Shown: positions 46,088-54,883, numbered from the stretch's first letter. The stretch is 64,000 nucleotides of DNA from Pedobacter sp. Leaf176 (GCF_001424305.1 NZ_LMPD01000005.1:248001-312000), one strand, 5' to 3'. Notes: generated by a model not told the origin, from the letters alone. Numbers and translations: made by a program.

Positions 46088-46576
46088 TTATTTGATAGTC
46101 TCCTTTACTGCACCACAGGTCAGCATCTGCTTACCGAAATAAGGGTTTTTGATACCAGCGTTATCAGAAAGCCAATAGCTCTTTTTCAATGGACAATAGG
46201 TATAATAAACAGGCGCTTTGGTGAGTTTAACGGCTTTTGCCAGTTTAAAAAGATTGGCAGAAAAAGTTGCGAAATATTCTCTCTGATGGGCAATATCCTT
46301 ACTCTCCGATATGTGCTTGGCATCAAAGGCAAGCTTATCCTGTAAACCTATAAATATATTCATATCGGCTTCTGGCATTGACTTCATGTCCATGCTGCCC
46401 AGCGCTCTGGAAAACTCAGTGGCTTTTGAGGCGGCGACTGTCGCATCTGCATTTATCAATGCATTTTTGATATCGTAATAAGAAGTTAAAAGTGACTGTG
46501 TCTGGCTATTTTGCGCAAGGACGCGGCCAGTGAAAACGATTGCCAATAGGGCAACCAGAAAAAATATTTTTTTCAT
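46088..46576 (-). CDS. DUF3347 domain protein, second copy
   Basis: A 162-residue protein with cleavable signal peptide (ends VLAQN). It has the same DUF3347 features as its neighbour: LLTSYYDIKNAL, DIAHQREYF, YYTYCPLKKSYWLSDNAG and IKNPYFGKQMLTCG. Unlike the 45398-45970 copy it lacks a lipobox, so one copy is soluble and one anchored. Tandem duplication with divergence is likely. The 117-base gap downstream could hold a promoter for the copy at 45398. Confidence 0.85.
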   Translation of the reverse strand: MKKIFFLVALLAIVFTGRVLAQNSQTQSLLTSYYDIKNALINADATVAASKATEFSRALGSMDMKSMPEADMNIFIGLQDKLAFDAKHISESKDIAHQREYFATFSANLFKLAKAVKLTKAPVYYTYCPLKKSYWLSDNAGIKNPYFGKQMLTCGAVKETIK

Positions 46577-46684
46577 GATTTTAAGATTAAATGTTTACAC
46601 TCTTTCCGCAGGAGTTTTGGCCGCGCGAAAGCCAGGCACCATGTCAATGTAACACGGGCTCTATTGGTAATTCTTGGTGAAATC

Positions 46685-47122
46685 TTATATCTGAAAGCTA
46701 TTGATGGAAATCCGGATGTCCCTGTTGGGTGGCCGCTCCCGCTGTCCGGCGTAAACGCTCTTTTTGAGAGCCAGTTTGACAGAAGGAATTAAAAAGTTGT
46801 AATTATAATCTGGAAGCAATAGAACAGGTAGGATAACCTGGTTTTTAACGCTTTGGGGAACAAGCTTCCCCTGAACCACAAGGTCGTTGACCAGAGTCTT
46901 GCAACAGGGATCTTCTTTTGAAAGATTCGGTCCATTTGAAGCACTGTGTTTATGCACATGTGCACCTTTATGCTGATGATCATGTTTGTGATTATTCTTT
47001 TTAGAGGAAACATGTACATCACTTTCTCCATGATTATCTCTTTCCATTCCAACTGCACAGGCAAGGCCAACAACAGTGTTGAGCAGAAAAATCACTAAAA
47101 GAAAGATGGCTTTGGTTTTCAT
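46685..47122 (-). CDS. His-rich exported metal-binding protein (HYC_CC_PP-like)
   Basis: A 145-residue protein with a signal peptide, then a strongly His-rich segment (NNHKHDHQHKGAHVHKH, residues ~43-59) and a PCCK pair near residue 72. The C-terminus has RERPPNRDIRISINSFQI. The CC and PP landmarks recall the HYC_CC_PP family that accompanies copper efflux genes in Bacteroidota. The His run can bind Cu, Zn or Ni. It sits 108 bases before the DUF3347 gene. The 285-base gap before it, up to 47407, is AT-rich and probably holds its promoter. Confidence 0.65.
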   Translation of the reverse strand: MKTKAIFLLVIFLLNTVVGLACAVGMERDNHGESDVHVSSKKNNHKHDHQHKGAHVHKHSASNGPNLSKEDPCCKTLVNDLVVQGKLVPQSVKNQVILPVLLLPDYNYNFLIPSVKLALKKSVYAGQRERPPNRDIRISINSFQI

Positions 47123-47407
47123 CAGACTACAAATCTATATAAAGATGCAAAATTAAATTTATATAATTTCCCATATCTTTTATATAATTATATTAGAAAA
47201 TCACCTCAAATTTCTGACATTGAACTTGTTTCAATATTTTTCGGCCCCTCGAAAAGTAATTTCGTTTCGCAGACTCCGACCTGTCAAATGCTGGATTTGC
47301 TTTTCACCAAGGTCCAGACAGTATTAGCGCAATCAAGCTACATACTATGCCAAATTTTACTTACCATGGGTATTTATCCATAAGATATGACGCACCAAAT
47401 CATAACC

Positions 47408-48622
47408 TTACCCTCCATTTTTGAATATCGATTCACTCTCCAAGAGGTAGGCTCTACTGGTGACCACTATTTCACCTAGTGAAATGCCAGACAATACCTG
47501 CACATAGCCCCCGTTCCCTGCTCCGGTATTGACCTTTCTTCCAGAAAAACTTCCATCACGATTTTTGATCCATACCTTATTGCCTTTACCTCCTGCTAGT
47601 ATTGAAGATGTGGGCACAGCAACAGCATTCTGTTTTCCATTACCAATGGAAATGTATGCCAACATCCCCGGCCTGATCAGCCCCTGCGTATTTGGAACTG
47701 CGATCCGGATGAGCACAACCTTAGATTCATCTGATAGTTCAGGATTTACAAATTCCACCTTGCCTTTAACAACCTGTCCGTTCAGATCTGGAAAAGAGAC
47801 ATTCACCATGTCATTTTCCTTATAGTTTCCGCTTTCGCCGGCATATAACTGCGCCTCTATCCATAGATTGGCTAACCCTTGCGTTTTTAATATAGCCATC
47901 CCTTCAGTTACGTAATCACCCTCGTGGATGGCTATGTCGCTTACCGTTCCGTTAACCTTGCTGTATATGGTAACAGTGGCCGAAGTTTTGGACAAAGAAG
48001 AAAGATTTATGATCTGGGCGGAGTTCAGGCCCCATAACAATAACTTGTGCTCTACTGTCTTGATCATGGCCTCATAATCGACGTCAGGATTATTTAATAC
48101 CTTCTGCTGCTGCCTGGCCAAAAGGTATTCTTTTTCGGCTGATAACAGGTCTTCGCTATAAATGGAATACACTGCCTGACCTATTGTTATTTTTTCTCCA
48201 ACGGACCTAACAAATAAACGCTGTATGCGTCCGGCCACTCTTGCACTGATCTCTTCCGCCTTACTTTCGTCCGTGGCAACTGTTCCGGTCAGAAGTTTTT
48301 CGCCCCCTGTATTTTCTTCCCTTACCGTATCAACTGTTATGCCTGCCAACTGAATCTGGCTTGCTGTCAATGTTATTTTTTCCGTGGCAGAATTTCCTGA
48401 TCCAGTAAGTTCGACCTTGATCAGTTTCATGCCACAGATCGGACAGTTGCCGGGATGGTCTTCATGTATCTGTGGATGCATGGAACAGGTATAGTAAAAT
48501 TTGCTTTTTGCTTTTGCCGCCGGCTCTGCTTTTTGTTTGCAGCTGTTAAATATACTTACTGAAAGCACAATAATCAGTAAGGCACAGATCCTTTTCAGGT
48601 TAATTCTTTTTATGTTATTCAT
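47408..48622 (-). CDS. CusB-like RND adaptor with HMBD module
   Basis: A 404-residue lipoprotein (lipobox SIFNSC, C28). An HMBD module (YTCSMHPQI...CPICGMKL) follows. Then comes the adaptor core: lipoyl halves, ARQQQ-containing hairpin, NLWIEAQLYAGESGNYK barrel and VAVPTSSIL region. This is the CusB type found with Cu/Ag efflux pumps. I chose ATG 48622 over a GTG at 48649 because the signal peptide starts there; it overlaps the upstream chimeric gene by eight bases. No CusA pump gene follows: the next gene is 285 bases away and unrelated. It may work with another pump or be stranded. Confidence 0.85.
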   Translation of the reverse strand: MNNIKRINLKRICALLIIVLSVSIFNSCKQKAEPAAKAKSKFYYTCSMHPQIHEDHPGNCPICGMKLIKVELTGSGNSATEKITLTASQIQLAGITVDTVREENTGGEKLLTGTVATDESKAEEISARVAGRIQRLFVRSVGEKITIGQAVYSIYSEDLLSAEKEYLLARQQQKVLNNPDVDYEAMIKTVEHKLLLWGLNSAQIINLSSLSKTSATVTIYSKVNGTVSDIAIHEGDYVTEGMAILKTQGLANLWIEAQLYAGESGNYKENDMVNVSFPDLNGQVVKGKVEFVNPELSDESKVVLIRIAVPNTQGLIRPGMLAYISIGNGKQNAVAVPTSSILAGGKGNKVWIKNRDGSFSGRKVNTGAGNGGYVQVLSGISLGEIVVTSRAYLLESESIFKNGG

Positions 48623-49595
48623 GACCCTTTGTTTTGATGAAACTCTCACTGTCTGTTAAATACCCTGCATCTACTGCCAGGGTATCGGTTGCGGAAAGGC
48701 CTCTTGTTATCTGTATTTCGTTCCCTTTGAAAGTCCCAATATTTACACTATGTGCATAGTATAAGCTGCCTTTTTTTAGCCAGATTATTTTTGTCTGCCC
48801 AAGATCCTGCAGAGCAGACCTCGGTATCCAAAGCCCTTTGGATTTTCCCGTCTCTATTGAGGCATTGATTAGACTGTTTACCTTCAGCTGATGTTCCATA
48901 TTGTCCAGATAAACCCTTGCGCTAACCGTTTTGTCACCTTGCTGAAGGGTAGGTTCAATAAAATCTACTTTCCCATATAACGTTTTACCTGGCAGATCCG
49001 GCAGGGTAATCTTAACCGGTTGATTTAACTCTAAGCTGGCCAGTGAATTTCTGTCGATCTTGATAATGGCCTGGAACAGGGCAGCCCAGGTGATCAGCTC
49101 AGGCATAATCTGGTAAGGGTGCCTTAAAATATGAACCGGCCTATGGTCCGACAGAGAAAGCCTGCGTTTTTTAAGGTAGACGGTAAAAAGAAGAATTGCG
49201 CAAAGCAGCAACCCTCCCGGTAAGCTTCCCCTTGGAGAGAGGATGATTTGTCCGGGTTCAGCAGCAAAAGCAGCATAGTTCCCTGCAGCATAAACCAGTT
49301 TATACCCGATAAGAAAACCTAAAAATCCATTGGTTATCCATTCCCATAACAAAATCTCCTTCTTAGGCTGTATAATAATCTCAACAGGTGCTATATGTCC
49401 TGCAGCCTCCTTTCTTTTAAGCTCAGCAGAAAACAGCAGGTAACCAGAAATAAATGCCAGGGCCACAAAGAAACCGAAAGTCTGAACGGGAAGCGGAATA
49501 TATATTCCAAATAGGTATTCAATAAGATGGGTCAGGGTTGGGAACATAGGCAGAAACTGAAAAACCGCAACGTAAAAAAATATATTAGCCGCCAT
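48615..49595 (-). CDS. chimeric ORF: truncated Lgt family fused to RND-adaptor C-terminus
   Basis: A 326-residue frame with two unrelated halves. Residues ~17-172 follow the Lgt-type prolipoprotein diacylglyceryl transferase family of Bacteroidota (IPLPVQTFGFFVALAF, KLVYAAGNYAAF, HPYQIMPELITWAALF), but the catalytic second half is missing. From about residue 176 it switches to the C-terminus of a CusB-like adaptor (LNQPVKITLPDLPGKTLYGKVDFIEPTL, then RVYLDN). The junction lies near nt 49056-49079. This is best read as a deletion that joined lgt to an adaptor gene in frame. Neither half should be functional. The true Lgt start may be the ATG at 49547. Confidence 0.75.
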   Translation of the reverse strand: MAANIFFYVAVFQFLPMFPTLTHLIEYLFGIYIPLPVQTFGFFVALAFISGYLLFSAELKRKEAAGHIAPVEIIIQPKKEILLWEWITNGFLGFLIGYKLVYAAGNYAAFAAEPGQIILSPRGSLPGGLLLCAILLFTVYLKKRRLSLSDHRPVHILRHPYQIMPELITWAALFQAIIKIDRNSLASLELNQPVKITLPDLPGKTLYGKVDFIEPTLQQGDKTVSARVYLDNMEHQLKVNSLINASIETGKSKGLWIPRSALQDLGQTKIIWLKKGSLYYAHSVNIGTFKGNEIQITRGLSATDTLAVDAGYLTDSESFIKTKGHE

Positions 49596-50100
49596 CAGGA
49601 AATTGCCCCAAGTAGTCCATAAAGTGGGGACCCTTTAAAAAGCAGATCCCCACTGATCCTATTTGGATAACAATAAGTCTTAAGCCAGCAAGCGTTTGAG
49701 CCACTTTAATTCAATATATAAAATTAAATGCCCAAAGACTAGTAAGCCACGCCTCAGAAGCTAATTATGACCTCATTGTTACGATTCATAGTTATGGTGG
49801 TACCTTTAAAAAGTCGCACTGATCGGGCTATTTCTTTCCGGGTCGATCAAAAAACATAAAGATTAACAAGGGATAAAAAATAAAAAACAATATGTGATTT
49901 TTGTCAGCTTTATCCCTGGACGAAGTGTTAGGTTTACTTTGGAAAAAACGCGCTGCATGTTTTAATTAGGGAACCATAGAGAGTTTCTTTGTAAATTTAT
50001 TATACCCTTTATTCTATATCCAAAAAATGTATTCCAATATTTTAAAGAATTTTGGCGCAGGCCTGCAGTATAGTTATCTTTAAAATCCAAAACAGCTAAA
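49596..50100. promoter_or_regulatory. promoter gap with weak GTGAC-type site before the crp-like gene
   Basis: No gene in these 505 bases. At 49894-49907 the sequence GTGATTTTTGTCAG differs by two bases from the GTGAC-N4-GTCAC operators found at three downstream promoters. A TAGGTTTA box starts at 49929, 35 bases from the site start (36 at the other three). This may be the regulator's own promoter, leaving a leader of about 160 bases. Weaker evidence than for the other sites. Confidence 0.3.
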
Positions 50101-50742
50101 ATGAAAGATATGACCATTGCGGAATACATCGAAAGACTTTTTCCCCAGTTTGAACCTGCCCTTAAGACCATCCTTATCGAGAATGCGACGCTTAGGGATT
50201 TTCAGGGAGGTGATATGCTCATGCAAACTGGGCAGAATATGCGCTCCACGGTGCTTATCGTAGAAGGCATGGTAAAGCTCTACAGGGAGGGAGAAGATGG
50301 ACAGGAATTCTTTATGTATTATCTCCAGCCAGGAAATGCGTGTGCACTTTCCATGATATGCGCAACCAAACAGGAAACCAGTCAGGTAATGGCAAAGGCC
50401 ATTGAACAGACCAAGGTACTCATGATTCCGATTGCCCTGATGGATAAGCTGATGCGGGATTACAGAACATGGTATTACTTTGTCATTGAAACATACCGTA
50501 TGCGCTTTGAAGAACTCCTCTTTGTCATCGATAATATCGCCTTTAAGGCAATGGATGAGCGGCTGGCCTTTTACCTGAAAAAGCAAGCTGGAGATTTAAA
50601 CACAAAAGAACTGCACCTTACCCACAGTGAAATTGCATCTGATTTGAACACCTCCCGGGAAGTAATTTCAAGGCTGCTTAAGAAAATGGAGCAGGCAGGA
50701 GAAATTAAGATGTACCGTAATTACATCGAATATTTAGCCTAA
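50101..50742 (+). CDS. Crp/Fnr-family transcription regulator
   Basis: A 213-residue regulator. The N-terminal cyclic-nucleotide-binding-type beta roll (~residues 30-115) holds GGDMLMQTGQNMRS and FMYYLQPG. The dimer helix is ~115-145. The C-terminal winged helix has LTHSEIASDLNTSREVISRLLKKMEQ (recognition helix). No Cys cluster of Fnr is seen, so it probably senses a small ligand or redox state. It precedes a cluster of sulfur genes that carry three GTGAC-N4-GTCAC sites, so it is the obvious candidate to bind them. Its own promoter may be at ~49,930. Confidence 0.9.
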   Translation: MKDMTIAEYIERLFPQFEPALKTILIENATLRDFQGGDMLMQTGQNMRSTVLIVEGMVKLYREGEDGQEFFMYYLQPGNACALSMICATKQETSQVMAKAIEQTKVLMIPIALMDKLMRDYRTWYYFVIETYRMRFEELLFVIDNIAFKAMDERLAFYLKKQAGDLNTKELHLTHSEIASDLNTSREVISRLLKKMEQAGEIKMYRNYIEYLA

Positions 50743-50806
50743 GCCCATAAAAAGAATAAAGTTATTTTTACTGCGAAAGGCATCACTTCTTGAAAATATA
50801 ATGAGT

Positions 50807-50850
50807 GTGACAAAAGTCACCAACATTGGTAGATGATAACTCGATTTTTG
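50807..50850 (+). promoter_or_regulatory. operator plus -7 box, site 1 (tauE promoter)
   Basis: GTGACAAAAGTCAC at 50807-50820, an inverted repeat GTGAC-N4-GTCAC. A -7-like box GATTTTTG (TAnnTTTG with one mismatch) is at 50843-50850. Distance from operator start to box start is 36 bases, exactly as at sites 2 and 3. A transcription start ~5 bases after the box would put the operator centre near -41.5, the class II Crp/Fnr activator position. Confidence 0.75.
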
Positions 50851-50866
50851 TTAAAAAATAACAGAA

Positions 50867-51664
50867 ATGGAAATCATTGCATACGTTGCATCTGCCTTAA
50901 TTGGAATTTCGCTTGGATTGATCGGCGGTGGCGGTTCTATCCTCACCATGCCGGTACTGGTTTACCTATTTGGGGTTAATCCGCTATTGGCTACTTCTTA
51001 TTCATTGTTCATCGTTGGCTCTACAAGTTTAGCAGGTACAGTCGGGAATTTTAAGCGTGGGCTGGTGAATATTAAAACAGCTTTGCTGTTTGGTAGTGCA
51101 TCCATCTCAACTGTATTCTTAACCCGCAAATTCATTATCCCCCTTATACCCAAGATAATAATAAAAATCGGCGATTTTGAGTTAACAGAAAACATGCTCA
51201 TGATGGTACTCTTTGCAGTTTTGATGGTAGCGGCTGCAACAGCGATGATTAAAGGTGCAAGAGCAGAAAGCAGCACCCGAATAGAAAAACCCCCACTTCA
51301 CATCGGTAAACTGTTTTTATACGGCATTGCCATCGGCCTCGCTACTGGTTTTTTGGGTGCTGGTGGTGGCTTTCTACTTATTCCTACACTTGTTATTTTA
51401 GTGGGCTTACCCATGAAAGAGGCCGTAGGTACTTCACTTTTCATCATAGCGCTTAATTCGCTCATCGGTTTCACCGGCGATCTTGGACATTTCCATATCG
51501 ACTGGATCTTTCTCGCCAAAATTACTACCGTTGCCATTGCCGGTATCGTGGTAGGTGGAATGATAAACAAAAAAATAGATGGAGGAAAACTGAAGAAAGG
51601 TTTCGGGTGGTTTGTACTGGTTATGGGTTGCTACATCATTCTAAAAGAGGTAATATTTAAGTAA
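50867..51664 (+). CDS. TauE/SafE-family sulfite/sulfonate exporter
   Basis: A 265-residue membrane protein with eight hydrophobic segments. Repeated motifs in the two halves: GLIGGGGSILTMPVLVYLFG at ~17-36 and GFLGAGGGFLLIPTLVIL in the second half. These double Gly-rich blocks define TauE/SafE (DUF81). The family exports sulfite, sulfoacetate and related anions. In this cluster, export of sulfite made by the adjacent persulfide dioxygenase is the natural role. Own promoter with an activator-type site. Confidence 0.88.
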   Translation: MEIIAYVASALIGISLGLIGGGGSILTMPVLVYLFGVNPLLATSYSLFIVGSTSLAGTVGNFKRGLVNIKTALLFGSASISTVFLTRKFIIPLIPKIIIKIGDFELTENMLMMVLFAVLMVAAATAMIKGARAESSTRIEKPPLHIGKLFLYGIAIGLATGFLGAGGGFLLIPTLVILVGLPMKEAVGTSLFIIALNSLIGFTGDLGHFHIDWIFLAKITTVAIAGIVVGGMINKKIDGGKLKKGFGWFVLVMGCYIILKEVIFK

Positions 51665-51686
51665 CCTTCAGAAACAAACTCCTTGT

Positions 51687-51730
51687 GTGACAAAAGTCAC
51701 CAACGACCATATCGTTAAGGATTAATTTTG
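51687..51730 (+). promoter_or_regulatory. operator plus -7 box, site 2 (persulfide dioxygenase promoter)
   Basis: GTGACAAAAGTCAC at 51687-51700, identical to site 1 over 14 bases. The -7 box is TAATTTTG at 51723-51730, matching TAnnTTTG exactly. Start-to-start distance is 36 bases. The site lies 50 bases upstream of the start codon at 51750, so transcription begins within ~20 bases of the gene. Confidence 0.8.
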
Positions 51731-51749
51731 ACATACTAATTTAATCATC

Positions 51750-53168
51750 ATGATTATAGAACAAATTTACACCGGATGTCTGGCACAAGGTGCCTATTAT
51801 ATAGAAAGCAACGGAGAGGCGGCCATTATCGATCCGCTTCGAGAGGTTAGTCCGTATATGGAACGTGCACGGAAGAACAACGCAAAAATAAAATACGTGC
51901 TCGAAACACATTTCCATGCCGATTTTGTATCCGGACACATTGATCTGGCTAAAGAAAGCGGCGCAGAAATCGTTTACGGGCCGAATGCAAAACCCGACTT
52001 TGATTTTTACGGTGCGAAAGACGGAGAAGTGTTGCGACTTGGTGGGGCAAAGATTAAAGTGTTGCACACCCCAGGACATACCATGGAAAGCACCTGTTTC
52101 CTGGTTAGCGATGAGCAAGGAAAGGAAATAGCACTGTTCTCCGGCGATACGCTTTTTATAGGCGATGTGGGAAGACCCGATCTGGCACAGAAACCGGTCA
52201 GTGAGCTTACAAGTGAGATGCTAGCAGGTTATCTCTTTGATTCTTTACGCAATAAGATCATGCCTTTAAGCGATGATATTATGGTTTATCCTGCACATGG
52301 TGCGGGTAGCGCATGCGGAAAAAATATGAGCAAAGAGACCACCGATCTTTTGGGAAATCAAAAGAAGACCAATTATGCGCTAAGGGCAGGCATGTCCAAA
52401 GACGAATTCATTAAAGAGGTTACTGATGGTCTTTTACCGCCTCCTGCATATTTTCCTGAAAACGTCATGATGAACATCCATGGATATGATAGTTTTAACA
52501 AAGTGATAGAACGAGGCATGCAAGCCCTTAACCCCGATGCTTTTGAGCGGGTTGCAAATGAAACAGGAGCGGTAATTCTCGACACAAGAGCTCCAGAGGA
52601 TTTTATAAAAGGCTTTCTCCCAAACTCGGTAAATATTGGCATCGATGGAAATTTCGCCCCCTGGGTAGGAACTTTAATCCCGGACATTAAACATCCTATT
52701 TTACTTATTACAGATGAGGGTAGAATTGAAGAAGTGCTCACCCGTTTATCAAGAGTAGGATTTGATGGTGCAGTAGGTTACCTAGATGGCGGCGTCGTTG
52801 CCTGGAAAAAAGCTGGTCAGGAAACCGACGAGATAAAATCGGTTTGTGTAGCCCGGCTGGCCGAAATCGGCAAAAAAGCGGAGGTAAATATTCTGGACGT
52901 CAGAAAAACAAAGGAATACTTAAGCGAGCATGTCGAGGGTGCTGTCAACCTTCCACTGGATTATATCAACGAAAACCTCGGCACCGTCGATAAAACCAAG
53001 ACCTACTTTGTTCACTGTGCAGGTGGTTACCGTTCTGTTATTTTCAATTCCATCATGCGCTCACGCGGGTACCACAACCTCATCGATGTGGCTGGTGGTT
53101 TTAAGGCCATACAGGAAAACGGATGTATTCCGACTACAGCATTTGTATGTCCAAGTACCTTAATATAA
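51750..53168 (+). CDS. persulfide dioxygenase-like MBL protein with two rhodanese domains (copy 1)
   Basis: A 472-residue fusion. Residues 1-250 are an MBL-fold glyoxalase-II/ETHE1 domain: H54-F-H56-A-D58-F-V-S-G-H metal motif and FSGDTLFIGDVGRPDL. Rhodanese 1 (~residues 265-360) lacks the catalytic Cys (TDEGR in its place). Rhodanese 2 (~372-460) keeps it: C423 in HCAGGYRS. ETHE1-type enzymes oxidise glutathione- or protein-persulfide with O2 to sulfite; a rhodanese can then pass sulfane sulfur. Downstream rhodanese, exporter and DsrE genes fit this. A paralogue lies at 55812-57152. Confidence 0.9.
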   Translation: MIIEQIYTGCLAQGAYYIESNGEAAIIDPLREVSPYMERARKNNAKIKYVLETHFHADFVSGHIDLAKESGAEIVYGPNAKPDFDFYGAKDGEVLRLGGAKIKVLHTPGHTMESTCFLVSDEQGKEIALFSGDTLFIGDVGRPDLAQKPVSELTSEMLAGYLFDSLRNKIMPLSDDIMVYPAHGAGSACGKNMSKETTDLLGNQKKTNYALRAGMSKDEFIKEVTDGLLPPPAYFPENVMMNIHGYDSFNKVIERGMQALNPDAFERVANETGAVILDTRAPEDFIKGFLPNSVNIGIDGNFAPWVGTLIPDIKHPILLITDEGRIEEVLTRLSRVGFDGAVGYLDGGVVAWKKAGQETDEIKSVCVARLAEIGKKAEVNILDVRKTKEYLSEHVEGAVNLPLDYINENLGTVDKTKTYFVHCAGGYRSVIFNSIMRSRGYHNLIDVAGGFKAIQENGCIPTTAFVCPSTLI

Positions 53169-53175
53169 AAGGGAT

Positions 53176-53796
53176 ATGAAAAATGAGAAAAAATCGCACT
53201 GGGAAAAGGTGTATTTAGAAAAAAGTCCTGACCAGGTCAGCTGGACGCAGGTCTACCCCACAGTTTCAATGGAGATGATAACGGGGTTCAATCTGGATAA
53301 ATCTGCTCCGATAATCGATATTGGCGGGGGAGACAGTCTGCTTGTGGATTTTTTGCTTCAGGAAGGCTACAGCGATATTACCGTAGTGGATATATCTTCC
53401 CGGGCATTGGAAAAGGCAAAGGCAAGGCTTGGAGAACTGTCTGGCAGGATACACTGGATCGAGACAGACATCAGGGATTTTGTGCCGCAAAGAAGTTATG
53501 CAGTCTGGCATGACCGGGCCACTTTTCATTTCCTTCATTCATCAGAGGAAATCCATAGTTATGCAAACACGGCAGGTCAGTTTACCGGAGAATACTTGGT
53601 CATGGCGACTTTTTCGCTCACCGGACCAGAAAAATGCAGTGGCCTGCCCGTTTCAAGATACAGTGAAAGAACGCTGCGCGAGATATTTAGAGAAGGGTTT
53701 ACCGAAATAGAGTGCAGGCCGCAAGAGCACACTACCCCAATGCAAAGCACGCAGGATTTTCTGTTCTGCAGCTTTAAAAAAAATACAGAGCAATAA
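53176..53796 (+). CDS. class I SAM-dependent methyltransferase
   Basis: A 206-residue soluble protein. SAM motif I IIDIGGGDSLLVDFLL (residues ~47-62), motif II VVDIS with an Asp after strand two, and the HDRATFHFL motif after the fourth strand, typical of small-molecule methyltransferases (thiopurine/TehB/trans-aconitate group). It begins with a SHWEKVYLEKSPDQVSW segment seen in that group. It starts seven bases after the dioxygenase stop, so it is in the operon. A thiol or sulfide methyltransferase would fit, but the substrate cannot be read. Confidence 0.82.
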   Translation: MKNEKKSHWEKVYLEKSPDQVSWTQVYPTVSMEMITGFNLDKSAPIIDIGGGDSLLVDFLLQEGYSDITVVDISSRALEKAKARLGELSGRIHWIETDIRDFVPQRSYAVWHDRATFHFLHSSEEIHSYANTAGQFTGEYLVMATFSLTGPEKCSGLPVSRYSERTLREIFREGFTEIECRPQEHTTPMQSTQDFLFCSFKKNTEQ

Positions 53797-53812
53797 GAAA
53801 CGAATAAATACA

Positions 53813-54151
53813 ATGAATAAACTACTTCAAATGATCAGCAGTTTTTTTTCAAAAGGTGCGTACAACCTCGATGGCTACCACTTCAAAAACGAATTTACAA
53901 AAAGCAGTGACGCAGTCCTCTTAGATGTAAGGACAAAGCCTGAATATGCCCCAGGCGCGCTTCCTTCAGCCATATATATCGATTTCCTGGGTTCTGCCTT
54001 TTCTTTAGAACTTGCAAAGCTGGATAAGGCCAAGCGGTATTTCCTCTATTGCAGAAGTGGAAAGCGTTCCTCCTCAGCGGTATCGGAGATGAGAAAACTT
54101 GGGGTGGAAGCATTCAACCTGGTTGGAGGTATCGGTACCTGGCCAAAATGA
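53813..54151 (+). CDS. single-domain rhodanese
   Basis: A 112-residue rhodanese. An LLDVRTKPEY loop follows the first strands, and catalytic C80 is in the active loop YCRSGKRSS; the C-terminus ends GGIGTWPK. No signal peptide is evident (the N-terminal MNKLLQMISSFF is weakly amphipathic). Sulfur carrier from persulfide, next to persulfide-oxidising and YeeE genes. Sixteen bases after the methyltransferase gene. The following 163 bases carry no gene. Confidence 0.87.
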   Translation: MNKLLQMISSFFSKGAYNLDGYHFKNEFTKSSDAVLLDVRTKPEYAPGALPSAIYIDFLGSAFSLELAKLDKAKRYFLYCRSGKRSSSAVSEMRKLGVEAFNLVGGIGTWPK

Positions 54152-54314
54152 AGAAATATATTCAAGAAATATTGATCTATTCAACGCTGCCGGCCGGATT
54201 TCTTCGGGATGGCAGTTTGCTAAAATGATTCAGCACTTACTTGCTCAAACCGCCACAGGCATTACCTTTTAACAACAACAAAAACACCCATATTAACATT
54301 TCATTTAAAAAAAC

Positions 54315-54872
54315 ATGATTGATTTTATTAAACAACCCTGGCCTTGGTATTTCTCGGGCAGCATGATCGTACTCATTATGCTCATCCTACTTTTTTTCGG
54401 AAAGTCCTTTGGCTTTTCATCAAACCTGCGAACGATGTGCAGCATAGCCGGAGCAGGCAGGAAAGTAAAATTTTTTGATTTTAAATGGAAAGACCAGACC
54501 TGGAACCTCATGTTCCTTATCGGCTCGGTAATAGGTGGATTTGTTGCTACAAATTACCTTAGCAGTCCATCTCCCGTAAAATTATCATCCGCCACAATCT
54601 CCGATTTAAATCAATTGGGCATTAAGTTCGATGGTGGGTTAAATCCAACCGGCCTGTTTTCACTGGAAGCAATGAAAGATTTAAAAACGCTGGCTATTTT
54701 ACTCATCGGTGGTTTATTAGTCGGTTTTGGATCTCGTTATGCAGGCGGTTGTACTTCTGGTCACGCCATATCCGGGCTTTCGAATCTGCAAGTACCATCA
54801 CTAGTAGCCGTAATCGGTTTCTTTGTTGGTGGCCTGATCATGACTTTCCTCATCATGCCTTTTATCTTTTAA
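54315..54872 (+). CDS. YeeE/YedE-family sulfur transporter, first half
   Basis: A 185-residue membrane protein with about four spans. The diagnostic segment is RYAGGCTSGHAISGLSNLQVPSLVAVIGFF near the C-terminus, with the Cys of the GCTSGH motif that handles thiosulfate or sulfane sulfur in TsuA-type (YeeE/YedE, DUF395) transporters. In many Bacteroidota the transporter is split into two adjacent genes, and the partner starts at 54884, twelve bases after this stop. Likely imports thiosulfate. Confidence 0.88.
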   Translation: MIDFIKQPWPWYFSGSMIVLIMLILLFFGKSFGFSSNLRTMCSIAGAGRKVKFFDFKWKDQTWNLMFLIGSVIGGFVATNYLSSPSPVKLSSATISDLNQLGIKFDGGLNPTGLFSLEAMKDLKTLAILLIGGLLVGFGSRYAGGCTSGHAISGLSNLQVPSLVAVIGFFVGGLIMTFLIMPFIF

Positions 54873-54883
54873 ATCTAAAAAAA

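Noticed and set aside
54749..54883. upstream extension of the second YeeE gene
   Set aside because: It reads through the end of the first YeeE gene in another frame; conserved sequence begins at ATG 54884.
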